64,000 nucleotides of DNA from Streptomyces ruber (GTDB taxonomy: Bacteria; Actinomycetota; Actinomycetes; Streptomycetales; Streptomycetaceae): contig NZ_BMQK01000003.1 of NCBI RefSeq assembly GCF_014648075.1, positions 558,001 to 622,000 on the forward strand, read 5' to 3'. Under the pieces are notes generated by a model. The model was not told the origin of the DNA. It saw only the letters and a program-made list of their open reading frames with translations, and made no database searches. The first letter of the stretch is position 1, and each line of letters opens with the position of its first letter. Both the position numbers and the translations under genes were made by a program. Below are positions 46,304-53,874 of this stretch, one piece after another.

Positions 46304-47365
46304 GTGCACGGTGAGTACAAGGTGCCCGGCGGCAAGCTCGTCGTCGTGGACGTGGAGGTCGAGGACGGCGTGCTGCGGCACGTGCGCGTGGCGGGGGACT
46401 TCTTCCTCGAACCGGACGAGGCGCTGGACGCCGTGAACCGCGCCCTGGAGGGTGCCCCCGCCGACACCGACGCGGCGGGGCTCGCCGCCCGTATCGACGC
46501 GGCGCTGCCCGGGGGGACCGTGATGTACGGGCTGACCTCCGAGGGCGTCGGTGTCGCCGTACGCCGGGCCGTGGCGCAGGCCACCGACTGGACCGACTAC
46601 GAGTGGCAGCTGATCCACGACGCCCCGCAGCCGCCCGCCCTGCACATGGCGCTGGACGAGGTGCTGACGGCCGAGGTGGCCGCGGGACGGCGGCCGCCGA
46701 CGCTGCGGGTGTGGGAGTGGGGCGCCCCGGCCGTGATCATCGGGAGCTTCCAGTCGCTGCGCAACGAGGTCGACGCCGAGGGCGCCGCCCGGTACGGCAT
46801 CGAGGTGATGCGCCGGATCTCCGGCGGCGGCGCGATGTTCGTGGAACCCGGCAACACCATCACCTACTCGCTGTCCGTGCCCGAGGCGCTGGTGCAGGGA
46901 CTCTCCTTCCAGGACAGCTACGCCTACCTGGACGACTGGGTGCTGGGCGCGCTCGGCGACATGGGCATCAAGGCCTGGTACCAGCCGCTGAACGACATCG
47001 CCACGGAGGCCGGCAAGATCGCGGGCGCGGCCCAGAAGCGCATGGTCGGGCCGGACGGCGGCCGCGCGGTGCTGCACCACGTGACGATGTCCTACGACAT
47101 CGACGCCGACAAGATGCTGGAAGTGCTGCGCATCGGCAAGGAGAAGCTGTCCGACAAGGGCACCCGGAGCGCGGGCAAGCGCGTCGACCCGCTGCGCCGG
47201 CAGACGGGGCTGGCCCGGGAGGCCGTGATCGACAACATGATCGCCTCGTTCCGGAACCGCTACGGGCTCACCGGGGGCGGGGTCACGGACGAGGAGATGA
47301 CCCGCGCGCAGGAGCTGATCGAGACGAAGTTCGCCACCCGGGCGTGGACCGCCCGGGTGCCGTGA
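46304..47365 (+). CDS. Lipoate--protein ligase family protein
   Basis: 353 residues from the GTG at 46304 (GGAGG eight bases upstream). An unusual N-terminal part (about 1-85) starts MHGEYKVPGGKLVVVDVEVE and resembles the C-terminal accessory domain of LplA-type ligases placed first. The ligase domain follows: PALHMALDEVLTAEVAAG, then MRRISGGGAMFVEPGN, with the putative catalytic Lys region AGKIAGAAQKR. It attaches lipoate (or octanoate/biotin-like acids) to carrier proteins. No lipoyl-domain gene is near. It is transcribed alone. Confidence 0.88.
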   Translation: MHGEYKVPGGKLVVVDVEVEDGVLRHVRVAGDFFLEPDEALDAVNRALEGAPADTDAAGLAARIDAALPGGTVMYGLTSEGVGVAVRRAVAQATDWTDYEWQLIHDAPQPPALHMALDEVLTAEVAAGRRPPTLRVWEWGAPAVIIGSFQSLRNEVDAEGAARYGIEVMRRISGGGAMFVEPGNTITYSLSVPEALVQGLSFQDSYAYLDDWVLGALGDMGIKAWYQPLNDIATEAGKIAGAAQKRMVGPDGGRAVLHHVTMSYDIDADKMLEVLRIGKEKLSDKGTRSAGKRVDPLRRQTGLAREAVIDNMIASFRNRYGLTGGGVTDEEMTRAQELIETKFATRAWTARVP

Positions 47366-47539
47366 CGGCGGCGCCGCCACCGGCGCCGTTCCCGGCGACC
47401 GGATGCCGGTGATCGGAGATCTTCACACTGCTGATCGAGGACGTCACTGGTTGGGATGAACTCCCATCTGGTCGTACTTGCTGCTCACCGGCCTGGGCAT
47501 GCCATGGGAGCCATACCGTTACGAACCCCGGAGGTTCTC

Positions 47540-47743
47540 ATGCGCCGTCGCATCCTCACCCTTGTGACCGCTCCTCTCCTGGCTGCCCTGTTCGGCCTGG
47601 GCGCCGCGACCACCGCGTCCGCGCACGAGCACGGCCCCGGCGGCAACGCGGTCGCCGGGGCCGACGGGCTCGTCGGCCTCAACGTTGCCGCCTTGTCCAA
47701 CCAGGCTTCTCCGGGCGGCAACGCCGGTATCGACCTGCTGTGA
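47540..47743 (+). CDS. Small secreted protein of unknown function
   Basis: 67 residues from the ATG at 47540, preceded by GGAGG. The frame is open upstream but the signal peptide (MRRRILTLVTAPLLAALFGL, ending ASA at about residue 28) starts here. The mature peptide of about 40 residues is Gly/Asn/Ala-rich with a duplicated PGGNA element (HGPGGNAV and SPGGNAGI) and no Cys. It resembles small surface peptides of aerial growth in composition only; it lacks the chaplin domain. A strong terminator follows. Confidence 0.7.
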   Translation: MRRRILTLVTAPLLAALFGLGAATTASAHEHGPGGNAVAGADGLVGLNVAALSNQASPGGNAGIDLL

Positions 47744-47762
47744 GGCACTGAGGGGACTTCGA

Positions 47763-47803
47763 CGGCCTGCCCGGCCCGCGCACCGCGCGGGCCGGGCAGG
47801 CCG
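47763..47803. terminator. Bidirectional terminator with 19-base arms
   Basis: Perfect arms at 47763-47781 and 47785-47803 with an ACC loop, between the small secreted protein gene and the KAS II gene (convergent). Confidence 0.9.
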
Positions 47804-47835
47804 TTCGTGTGTCACCTTGTGCCGTCGCAGGGGCG

Positions 47836-49059
47836 TCAGTCGGCCGTGAACAGCAGGACCGCGTTCTGCCCGCCGAATCCGAAGGAGAAGGTCAGGGCCG
47901 CGCCCGTGGAGACCGGACGCGGGCTGCCGGCCACGATGTCGAGCTTGTGGTCCCCGGCCTGGTCCTCGAAGTTCGCCACCGGCGGCACCATTCCGTGGCG
48001 GAGCGCGAGAACGGTGTAGGCCGCCTCGATCGCCCCGGCCGCCCCCAGGGAGTGACCGACGACGCCCTTGGGCGCGGTGACGGGCGGGGCGTGGTCACCG
48101 AAGATCCGTACGATGGCCGCCGCCTCCAGCGCGTCGTTCCTGGGGGTGGAGGTGCCGTGCGCATTGACGTGACCGATGTCGCGGGGCCGGCATCCGCCGT
48201 CCTCGAGGGCGGCGGCGATGGCCTGGAGCACACCGCGGCCCTCGGGGTGCGGGGAGATGGGATGGTGCGCGTCGGCGCTGGCCGCGAAACCGCGCAGCAG
48301 GGCCTGCACCTGCGCGCCGCGGGCCCGCGCGGCGGACGGGCGCTCCAGCACCAGGACGGCCGCGCCCTCGCCGAGGACGAAACCGTCGCGCGCGGCGTCG
48401 AACGGCCTGCTGGCGAGATGGGGCCGGTCCCGCCGCCGGGACAGGGCCCGCATCCGTGCGAAGGCCGTGGAGATCATGCGGGACCGGGCCGACTCCGCGC
48501 CGCCGGTCAGCACGATGTCGCAGACGCCGGAGTGCAGGAGGGCCCGCGCGGTCCCGATCGCCGTCGCGCCCGAGGCGCACGCCGTGGAGATGATGAAGTT
48601 CGGGCCCCGCGCGTCGAGGTCGATCGCGACCTCGCCCGCCGCCATGTTGGGAATGCTCCGCGGCACCATCAGCGGGGAGACGCGGTCCGGCCGGCCCGCA
48701 CCGAGACGGCGGTACTCGGAGTCGTAGGTGACCAGGCTGTTGCCCGTGACGCCCAGCACGACACCGATCCGGTCCTTGCGCCAGGTGAGCGGATCGAGGC
48801 CCGCGTCGGCGACCGCCCGCCGCGCGGCGACCACGGCGAAGCGGGTGAAGGGGTCCAGCCGCTCCGCGAGCCGGCCGAGCTCCGCCTCGGCGTCGAAGCC
48901 CTCGACCTGGCAGGAAAAGTCGACGGGCAGTCCTTCCAGCAAGGGGTCGGCGGTGGCCGTCGAGCGGCCCCGGCACAGGGTGGCCCAGTTCTCCGCCGTG
49001 GTGTGCCCTGCCGGGGTCACCAGGCCGAGACCGGTGACCGCGATGTCAGCCTGCTTCAT
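47836..49059 (-). CDS. Beta-ketoacyl-ACP synthase II (KAS II/FabF-like), cluster-associated
   Basis: 407 residues with the full condensing-enzyme triad: C161 in STACASGA, H301 in NAHGTST and H336 in VVGHSLGA. It elongates acyl-ACP with malonyl-ACP. It is not in a housekeeping fab operon but lies directly after an ACP gene, overlapping it by 14 bases, and that ACP follows an acyl-ACP desaturase gene. This dedicated set probably shapes the fatty chain for the NRPS encoded beyond the transporter. It lacks the paired chain-length-factor gene of type II PKS systems. Confidence 0.9.
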   Translation of the reverse strand: MKQADIAVTGLGLVTPAGHTTAENWATLCRGRSTATADPLLEGLPVDFSCQVEGFDAEAELGRLAERLDPFTRFAVVAARRAVADAGLDPLTWRKDRIGVVLGVTGNSLVTYDSEYRRLGAGRPDRVSPLMVPRSIPNMAAGEVAIDLDARGPNFIISTACASGATAIGTARALLHSGVCDIVLTGGAESARSRMISTAFARMRALSRRRDRPHLASRPFDAARDGFVLGEGAAVLVLERPSAARARGAQVQALLRGFAASADAHHPISPHPEGRGVLQAIAAALEDGGCRPRDIGHVNAHGTSTPRNDALEAAAIVRIFGDHAPPVTAPKGVVGHSLGAAGAIEAAYTVLALRHGMVPPVANFEDQAGDHKLDIVAGSPRPVSTGAALTFSFGFGGQNAVLLFTAD

Positions 49060-49312
49060 GGAACACCCTCGCGGCGTCGCCGAGCGTGGAGGACGGGGAG
49101 AGGTCCAGGAGGTCGTCGGGCAGGACGATCCCGAAGGTCTCCTCCGCCGCCACCACGAGCTCCATCAGGGCCAGCGAGTCGATGTCGAGATCCTCCAGTG
49201 TCGTCGTGGGGGAGAGCTGTTCGGTCGGCATCGAGACTTTCAGGTGGTCGGTCAGCAGGGTGATGAGGTTCTCGGGCAGCGTGGCCTGTTCCGATGGATC
49301 CGTCATGCTCAT
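49046..49312 (-). CDS. Stand-alone acyl carrier protein
   Basis: 88 residues; S46 in DIDSLALMELV is the phosphopantetheine site, within a short four-helix carrier fold. The start at 49312 precedes a second ATG two codons later; AGGA lies upstream. It lies between the desaturase gene (32-base gap) and the KAS II gene (14-base overlap) in one minus-strand operon. It likely carries the fatty chain through desaturation and elongation and hands it to the starter condensation domain of the NRPS. No ACP synthase gene is nearby. Confidence 0.93.
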   Translation of the reverse strand: MSMTDPSEQATLPENLITLLTDHLKVSMPTEQLSPTTTLEDLDIDSLALMELVVAAEETFGIVLPDDLLDLSPSSTLGDAARVFHEAG

Positions 49313-49344
49313 GGTTCCTGTCCTCTCAGGGTTGCGGGCAGCGG

Positions 49345-50268
49345 TTACCTGCTCGTGTGCTGACGTTCGTAGAGTTCGCGTGCTCGGGCCGCCTGCGCCT
49401 GCAGCCGTTCCGCGTGCAGGCCGATGCGCTCCTGGGCCCGTCGGCCGGCCGGGCCCAGTCCGGACGCCGTCAGCACCGCGAGGGTGCGCAGCAGCGGCGC
49501 GACGACGTGCTCGTGGTGGATGTCCAGGTTGTAGACGCCGGCCGCCGCGATGCGCGCGGCCCGCGCCCGGAAGCCGCGGATACCGGTCCCCGGCATCGCG
49601 AAGTCGCAGAGCACGTCCGCCAGGGCCGTCGTCGCGTCGTCGGGGAAGGCCTGGAGCGCGTCGGCGAACACCTGCCGGTAGAACAGCATGTGCAGGTTCT
49701 CGTCGGCGGCGATCCTGGCCATCAGCGACTCGCCCAGCCGGTCGCCGCAGAGCGCGCCGGTGTTGCGGTGGGCCTGCCGGGTCGCCAGTTCCTGGACGGT
49801 GGTGTACGCCAAAGTGTGCAGCGGCGTGCGCCAGTTGCCGGGGGACCAGCCGGCCGCCACGTGGCGCATCCGCAGCTCTTCGAGGACGGCGGGGTCCACC
49901 GCCCGCCGGGCGTGGAGGAAGGCACGCAGCACCGACGAGTGCCGGTCCTCCTCCGCCGTCCACCGGTGCACCCAGGTGCCCCAGGCGCCGTCCCGCCCGA
50001 GCCGCACCGCGATCTCGAAGTGGTAGCTGGGCAGGTTGTCCTCGGTGAGCAGGTTGACGATCAGGGCGTCCTGTACGGCCTGCGGCAGCGCCGACTGCTC
50101 CGGCTCCCAGGCGGCACCTCCCAGCGGCCCGTCGAAGTCCCGCGCCTCGCTCCACGGCACGTACTGGTGCGGGAGCCAGTCACGCGCGACTCCCAGGTGC
50201 TGGTCCAGCAGCCGTTCCACCGACGGTTCCAGTTCCCGCAACACATTCTCCGGCGCGACAGAAGGCAC
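49345..50268 (-). CDS. Soluble acyl-ACP desaturase (ferritin-like diiron)
   Basis: 307 residues from the GTG at 50268, which has AAAGGGGGTGAGG at proper spacing; a GTG at 50277 inside that site is less likely. All six diiron ligands are visible: E76 in LTEDNLPSY, E107 and H110 in EEDRHSS, E160 in TTVQELATR, E190 and H193 in ADENLHML. This matches plant/actinobacterial acyl-ACP desaturases (FA_desaturase_2), which place a cis double bond in ACP-bound chains. It leads the operon with ACP and KAS II, so a desaturated acyl chain is the predicted output. Electron donor not encoded nearby. Confidence 0.92.
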   Translation of the reverse strand: MPSVAPENVLRELEPSVERLLDQHLGVARDWLPHQYVPWSEARDFDGPLGGAAWEPEQSALPQAVQDALIVNLLTEDNLPSYHFEIAVRLGRDGAWGTWVHRWTAEEDRHSSVLRAFLHARRAVDPAVLEELRMRHVAAGWSPGNWRTPLHTLAYTTVQELATRQAHRNTGALCGDRLGESLMARIAADENLHMLFYRQVFADALQAFPDDATTALADVLCDFAMPGTGIRGFRARAARIAAAGVYNLDIHHEHVVAPLLRTLAVLTASGLGPAGRRAQERIGLHAERLQAQAARARELYERQHTSR

Positions 50269-50303
50269 ACACCTCACCCCCTTTCTTCTGGTCGGAAATC
50301 ACC

Positions 50304-50335
50304 GAGATGACGAGATGACGAGATGGCGAAATGAC
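50304..50335. repeat. Four tandem 8-bp units upstream of the desaturase gene
   Basis: GAGATGAC (50304), GAGATGAC (50312), GAGATGGC (50320) and GAAATGAC (50328) lie 36-67 bases before the desaturase start. Next to them is an AT-rich tract (about 50349-50403), rare in this genome, which probably holds the promoter. No gene is seen in 50269-50535. Confidence 0.85.
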
Positions 50336-50535
50336 ACTGGGGCGACACATACGTTTTTCGTTTTATCGGCACCGTCTCTCGGTTTTCATTACTTAATGGG
50401 AGTATGGCGCGGGTGCGGCGCCTGTATTCCGGTCGCGGGGGAAAGGCCGTCTGCGCGAAGAGGCGGCGGACGGCGTGCCGTTCATCATGGAAACGCCCGC
50501 GCGCGCCGGAGAACCGGGCTCGACGGCGGCGCCCG

Positions 50536-53500
50536 TCACGCGGCGGGGCGGACGTCGAGGACGATGGTGACGATCTCGGTGTCCTCGCCCGAGGTGCCCG
50601 CGTCGGCGACGGCGGCGGTCACGGCGTCCCGGGCGCGCTGGTAGAGGGCGTCGGCCAGTGCCCAGGTGACCAGGTCCTGGTCCTCGTCCTCGGCGTCGAG
50701 GACGGCGCGCAGGGCGGTCAGTACGGCGAGCAGGGACCGTCCGGAGAGGAAGACCTCGACCTGCCCGTCCCGGGTGTCGTCGAGGCCGGTGACGCGGTCG
50801 GGCAGGCGGAAGTGCCGGTGCGAGGAGGCCTGTTCGAGCAGGAAGGCCCAGGTGTCGCGGTGGCAGATCAGCCGCGCGGAGGCCACGGCCGCGGCGGCCC
50901 GCAGGGCGTCGCGGTGCGCACGCCCGACCTCCCCGGGCACCTTCACCCGGTCGTCGCCGGGCGTCGCCCCGCCGCCCGCCGCGGGCGTGACGGCGGGTGC
51001 GATGCCGGCCGCACCGTCCGGCGGGCCGGCCGGCCCGGGTGTCTCCTCGTGCATCGTGTGCTCCTCCCACCCGACGTCGCCGCTGTCCGCGCCGCCGCCC
51101 GGTTCCCGCGGACCGTACTGTTCCGCCTCGGTCAGTTCCCCTGTGTGGTGCAGGCCTGCGGGCGGGTGCGGCGCGCCCGTCGTCTCCGTCCAGGCGAGCG
51201 CGATCTCCCGGCTCAGCGCCTCCACGGCCGCATGGGTCTCCAGCAGACCGTCGAGCATGGTCGCGCTCGTCGGCCCGGCCGCCCGGGCGGCCGGGCCGAC
51301 GCAGGGCTCCGCCGTGTCCTCGGCGAACCTCCCGTCGTCCTCCTCGTCGTGCTCCCACACCTCTGGGGAGGCGCGCGCGGTGAGGAGGGCGGCACGTTCC
51401 GGCGCCGCGGTCGCCCGGAGCCCGGCGCCCTCGATGTCGATGTCGGGGATGACACGGTCCAGGAAGCGGGGCAGGTACCAGGCATGGCGCCCGAGCAGGG
51501 AGAGGACGGCGGGGACGAGGGTCATGCGGACGACGAAGGCGTCGACGGCCACGCCGAAGGCGAGGGCGAAGCCGATGGGCTTGATGATCGGGTCGTCGTT
51601 GAAGATGAAGCCGGCGAAGACGGCGACCATGATCAGGGCGGCCGCGCAGATGACGCGGCCGCTGCGGGCGAGACCGTGGGTGATGGCCCCGGCGGCGTCG
51701 CCGGTGTGCTCGTAGTGCTCGCGCATGCGGCTGACGAGGAAGACCTCGTAGTCCATGGCGAGGCCGAACAGTACGCCGATGAGCAGCACCGGCAGGAAGC
51801 TGACGACCGGTCCGGCGGACGCGACGGACAGGGCGTCCCCGAGGTGGCCGTCCTGGAAGACCCAGACGGTGGCGCCCAGGGCGGCCGCGATGGACAGCAG
51901 GAAGCCGAGGACGGCCTTGAGCGGGACGAGCAGTGAGCGGAAGGCCGCCGTCAGCAGGACGAGGGCCAGCACGACGATGACGGCGACGAACAGGGGCAGG
52001 GCGTCGGAGAGTTTGTCGGAGGTGTCGATGGCGGCGGCGGTGGTGCCAGCGATGTAGAGGGCCCCTCCCACCCGGTCGACCGCCGGTGCGTGCTCGCGCA
52101 GCCGGTGCACCAGGTCGGTGGTGGCCTTCTCGTCGGGGCCGGTGGTGGGCACGACACCGATCACGGCGAGTGTGGAGTCGCGGTTCGTCATCGACGGGGC
52201 GACGGCGGCGACGCCGCGTTCGCCGGCCAGCGTGATGCGCAGTTTCTCGACGGTCGCGGCGCTGTCACCGGCCGGGATGCCGGTGGTGTCGACGACCGCG
52301 GTGAGGGTGGCGTTGAAACCGGCACCGAAGCCCCTGGTGAGCAGGTCGTAGCTCTTGTGCTGGGTGGAGGCGGCCGGTTTCGAGGCGTTGCCGGGCAGGC
52401 CCAGACGCAGGTCCAGGGCGGGCAGGGCGAGGACCAGCAGGCCCAGCGCACCGGCGAGCAGGACCGGCACGGGGGCGCGGGTGACGGCGCGTGCCCAGAC
52501 CAGGCCCCAGGTGCCCGGGGCGCTCCCGCGCAGGTCCGGGGACGAGGGACGCGGGCGGGGCCGCAGGCGTTCCCCCAGCAGGCCGAGGGCGGCCGGCACC
52601 AGGCTGATGGCGACCAGCACGGCGAGGAGGACGGTGCCCGCGGCGGCCAGACCCATGACCGTGAGGAACGGGATGCCCGCGAGGCACAGGGCGCCCAGCG
52701 CGACGATCACGGTGGCGCCCGCGAAGACCACGGCGCTGCCCGCGGTGGCGACGGCGCGCGCGACGGACTCCTCGACGTCGGTCGCGGGGTCGGTGAGCTG
52801 TTCCCGGTGGCGGGCGATGATGAACAGGGCGTAGTCGATGCCGACCGCGAGGCCGATCATCAGGGCGAGCACCGTGGCGGTGCCGGTCATCTCGACGAAG
52901 CGGGAGAGGAACAGCACCCCCAGGACGCCGATGCCCACGCCGACGAAGGCGGTCACCAGCGGCAGGCCCGCGGCGACGAGGGAGCCCAGCGCCAGGGCGA
53001 GCACCGCGACGGCGACCACCAGCCCGACGATCTCCGCCGGACCCCCGACCTCGGTCGGGGGCTCCATCGCCGAGCCGCCGAACTCGACGCGCAGACCCGC
53101 GTCGCGGGCGCTCTCCATCGTCCGCCGCAGGGTGTCGCGCATCCCCTCGGTGATGTCGGACGGCTGCTCGGCGAAGGTCACGTCCGCGTAGGCGATGGTT
53201 CCCCGCCGGGAGACCGTGCCGCTGCGCACGGGATCGGAGACGGCGACCACCTCCGGCAGGTCCGCCGCCTTCCGCAGTCCCGCGGCGAGGGCACGCCGCG
53301 GCGCCGCCTCCGTGAGCCGGGTGCCGTCGCCGGTGGCGAAGACGACCCGCGCCACGGCGCCGGAGGCCCGCGGGAATCTCTCCCGCAGGAGGTCCTGGGC
53401 GTCCTGCGACTCGATGCCCGGAATGGTGAACTCGTTGCTCGTCCTGCCCGCGAGGGTCGTTCCCAGCCCTCCGACGACAGCCAGCAGGAGCAGCCAGCTT

Positions 53501-53562
53501 CCTATGACCAGACCGCGCCGGTGCAGTACCCACCGAGCCCACGCGTACAGGCGTGACGCCAT
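50536..53562 (-). CDS. MMPL-family (RND) lipid/hydrophobic compound exporter with long C-terminal extension
   Basis: 1008 residues from the ATG at 53562, just after GGGAGGGG; longer frames add unlikely sequence. Two halves each have a membrane helix, a periplasmic domain (entry at EFTIPGIESQDAQDLL) and a five-helix bundle. The proton-relay Asp-Tyr pairs are D243-Y244 (GIDYALFI) and D604-Y605 (AMDYEVFL), as in MmpL transporters. After the last helix (about residue 705) follows an acidic then Ala-rich extension of about 300 residues ending with a structured part that includes RLICHRDTWAFLLEQ. It is divergent from the NRPS gene and most likely exports its lipidated product. Confidence 0.92.
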   Translation of the reverse strand: MASRLYAWARWVLHRRGLVIGSWLLLLAVVGGLGTTLAGRTSNEFTIPGIESQDAQDLLRERFPRASGAVARVVFATGDGTRLTEAAPRRALAAGLRKAADLPEVVAVSDPVRSGTVSRRGTIAYADVTFAEQPSDITEGMRDTLRRTMESARDAGLRVEFGGSAMEPPTEVGGPAEIVGLVVAVAVLALALGSLVAAGLPLVTAFVGVGIGVLGVLFLSRFVEMTGTATVLALMIGLAVGIDYALFIIARHREQLTDPATDVEESVARAVATAGSAVVFAGATVIVALGALCLAGIPFLTVMGLAAAGTVLLAVLVAISLVPAALGLLGERLRPRPRPSSPDLRGSAPGTWGLVWARAVTRAPVPVLLAGALGLLVLALPALDLRLGLPGNASKPAASTQHKSYDLLTRGFGAGFNATLTAVVDTTGIPAGDSAATVEKLRITLAGERGVAAVAPSMTNRDSTLAVIGVVPTTGPDEKATTDLVHRLREHAPAVDRVGGALYIAGTTAAAIDTSDKLSDALPLFVAVIVVLALVLLTAAFRSLLVPLKAVLGFLLSIAAALGATVWVFQDGHLGDALSVASAGPVVSFLPVLLIGVLFGLAMDYEVFLVSRMREHYEHTGDAAGAITHGLARSGRVICAAALIMVAVFAGFIFNDDPIIKPIGFALAFGVAVDAFVVRMTLVPAVLSLLGRHAWYLPRFLDRVIPDIDIEGAGLRATAAPERAALLTARASPEVWEHDEEDDGRFAEDTAEPCVGPAARAAGPTSATMLDGLLETHAAVEALSREIALAWTETTGAPHPPAGLHHTGELTEAEQYGPREPGGGADSGDVGWEEHTMHEETPGPAGPPDGAAGIAPAVTPAAGGGATPGDDRVKVPGEVGRAHRDALRAAAAVASARLICHRDTWAFLLEQASSHRHFRLPDRVTGLDDTRDGQVEVFLSGRSLLAVLTALRAVLDAEDEDQDLVTWALADALYQRARDAVTAAVADAGTSGEDTEIVTIVLDVRPAA

Positions 53563-53754
53563 TCCCCTCCCACCCTTCATCTCTCCGGAGCCGACAGCCG
53601 GAGAGCCACCCCGCAGGCGAAAGCAGGGGGTGCCCATGAAGTATCGACGCCGTTCATGAGAGCGCGGCAGGGGACAAGTCCCGGGGAACGCAGCAAAACC
53701 CGGCGCAGGGAGCAGTCAGGGTATTGAAACGCACGAGCCGTCGTACTTCCGCGA

Positions 53755-53776
53755 ACGATCCGCCCGGGCGGATCGT
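53755..53776. promoter_or_regulatory. 22-bp perfect palindrome in the NRPS/exporter promoter region
   Basis: The 22-base element from ACGATCCGCCC to GGGCGGATCGT (53755-53776) equals its own reverse complement. It lies in the 312-base divergent space between MMPL (start 53562) and NRPS (start 53875), which holds no gene. It could be an operator for both directions. Confidence 0.6.
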
Positions 53777-53795
53777 CATTCCTTCTTTCCAGTGG

Positions 53796-53811
53796 TTTAT
53801 GAGCTCATAAA
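53796..53811. promoter_or_regulatory. 16-bp perfect AT-rich palindrome upstream of the NRPS gene
   Basis: TTTATGAGCTCATAAA (53796-53811) equals its reverse complement, is AT-rich in a very GC-rich genome, and ends 63 bases before the NRPS start. An operator overlapping the promoter is the likely reading. Confidence 0.6.
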
Positions 53812-53874
53812 AGCCGTACGGCGTAATGCTTCCACGAGCGGGGAGATCTGTCTGGACTCATTGGAGGTCTGCCG

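Noticed and set aside
47540..47743. Calling the small secreted protein a chaplin
   Set aside because: The mature part lacks the chaplin domain and its two Cys; only composition is similar.
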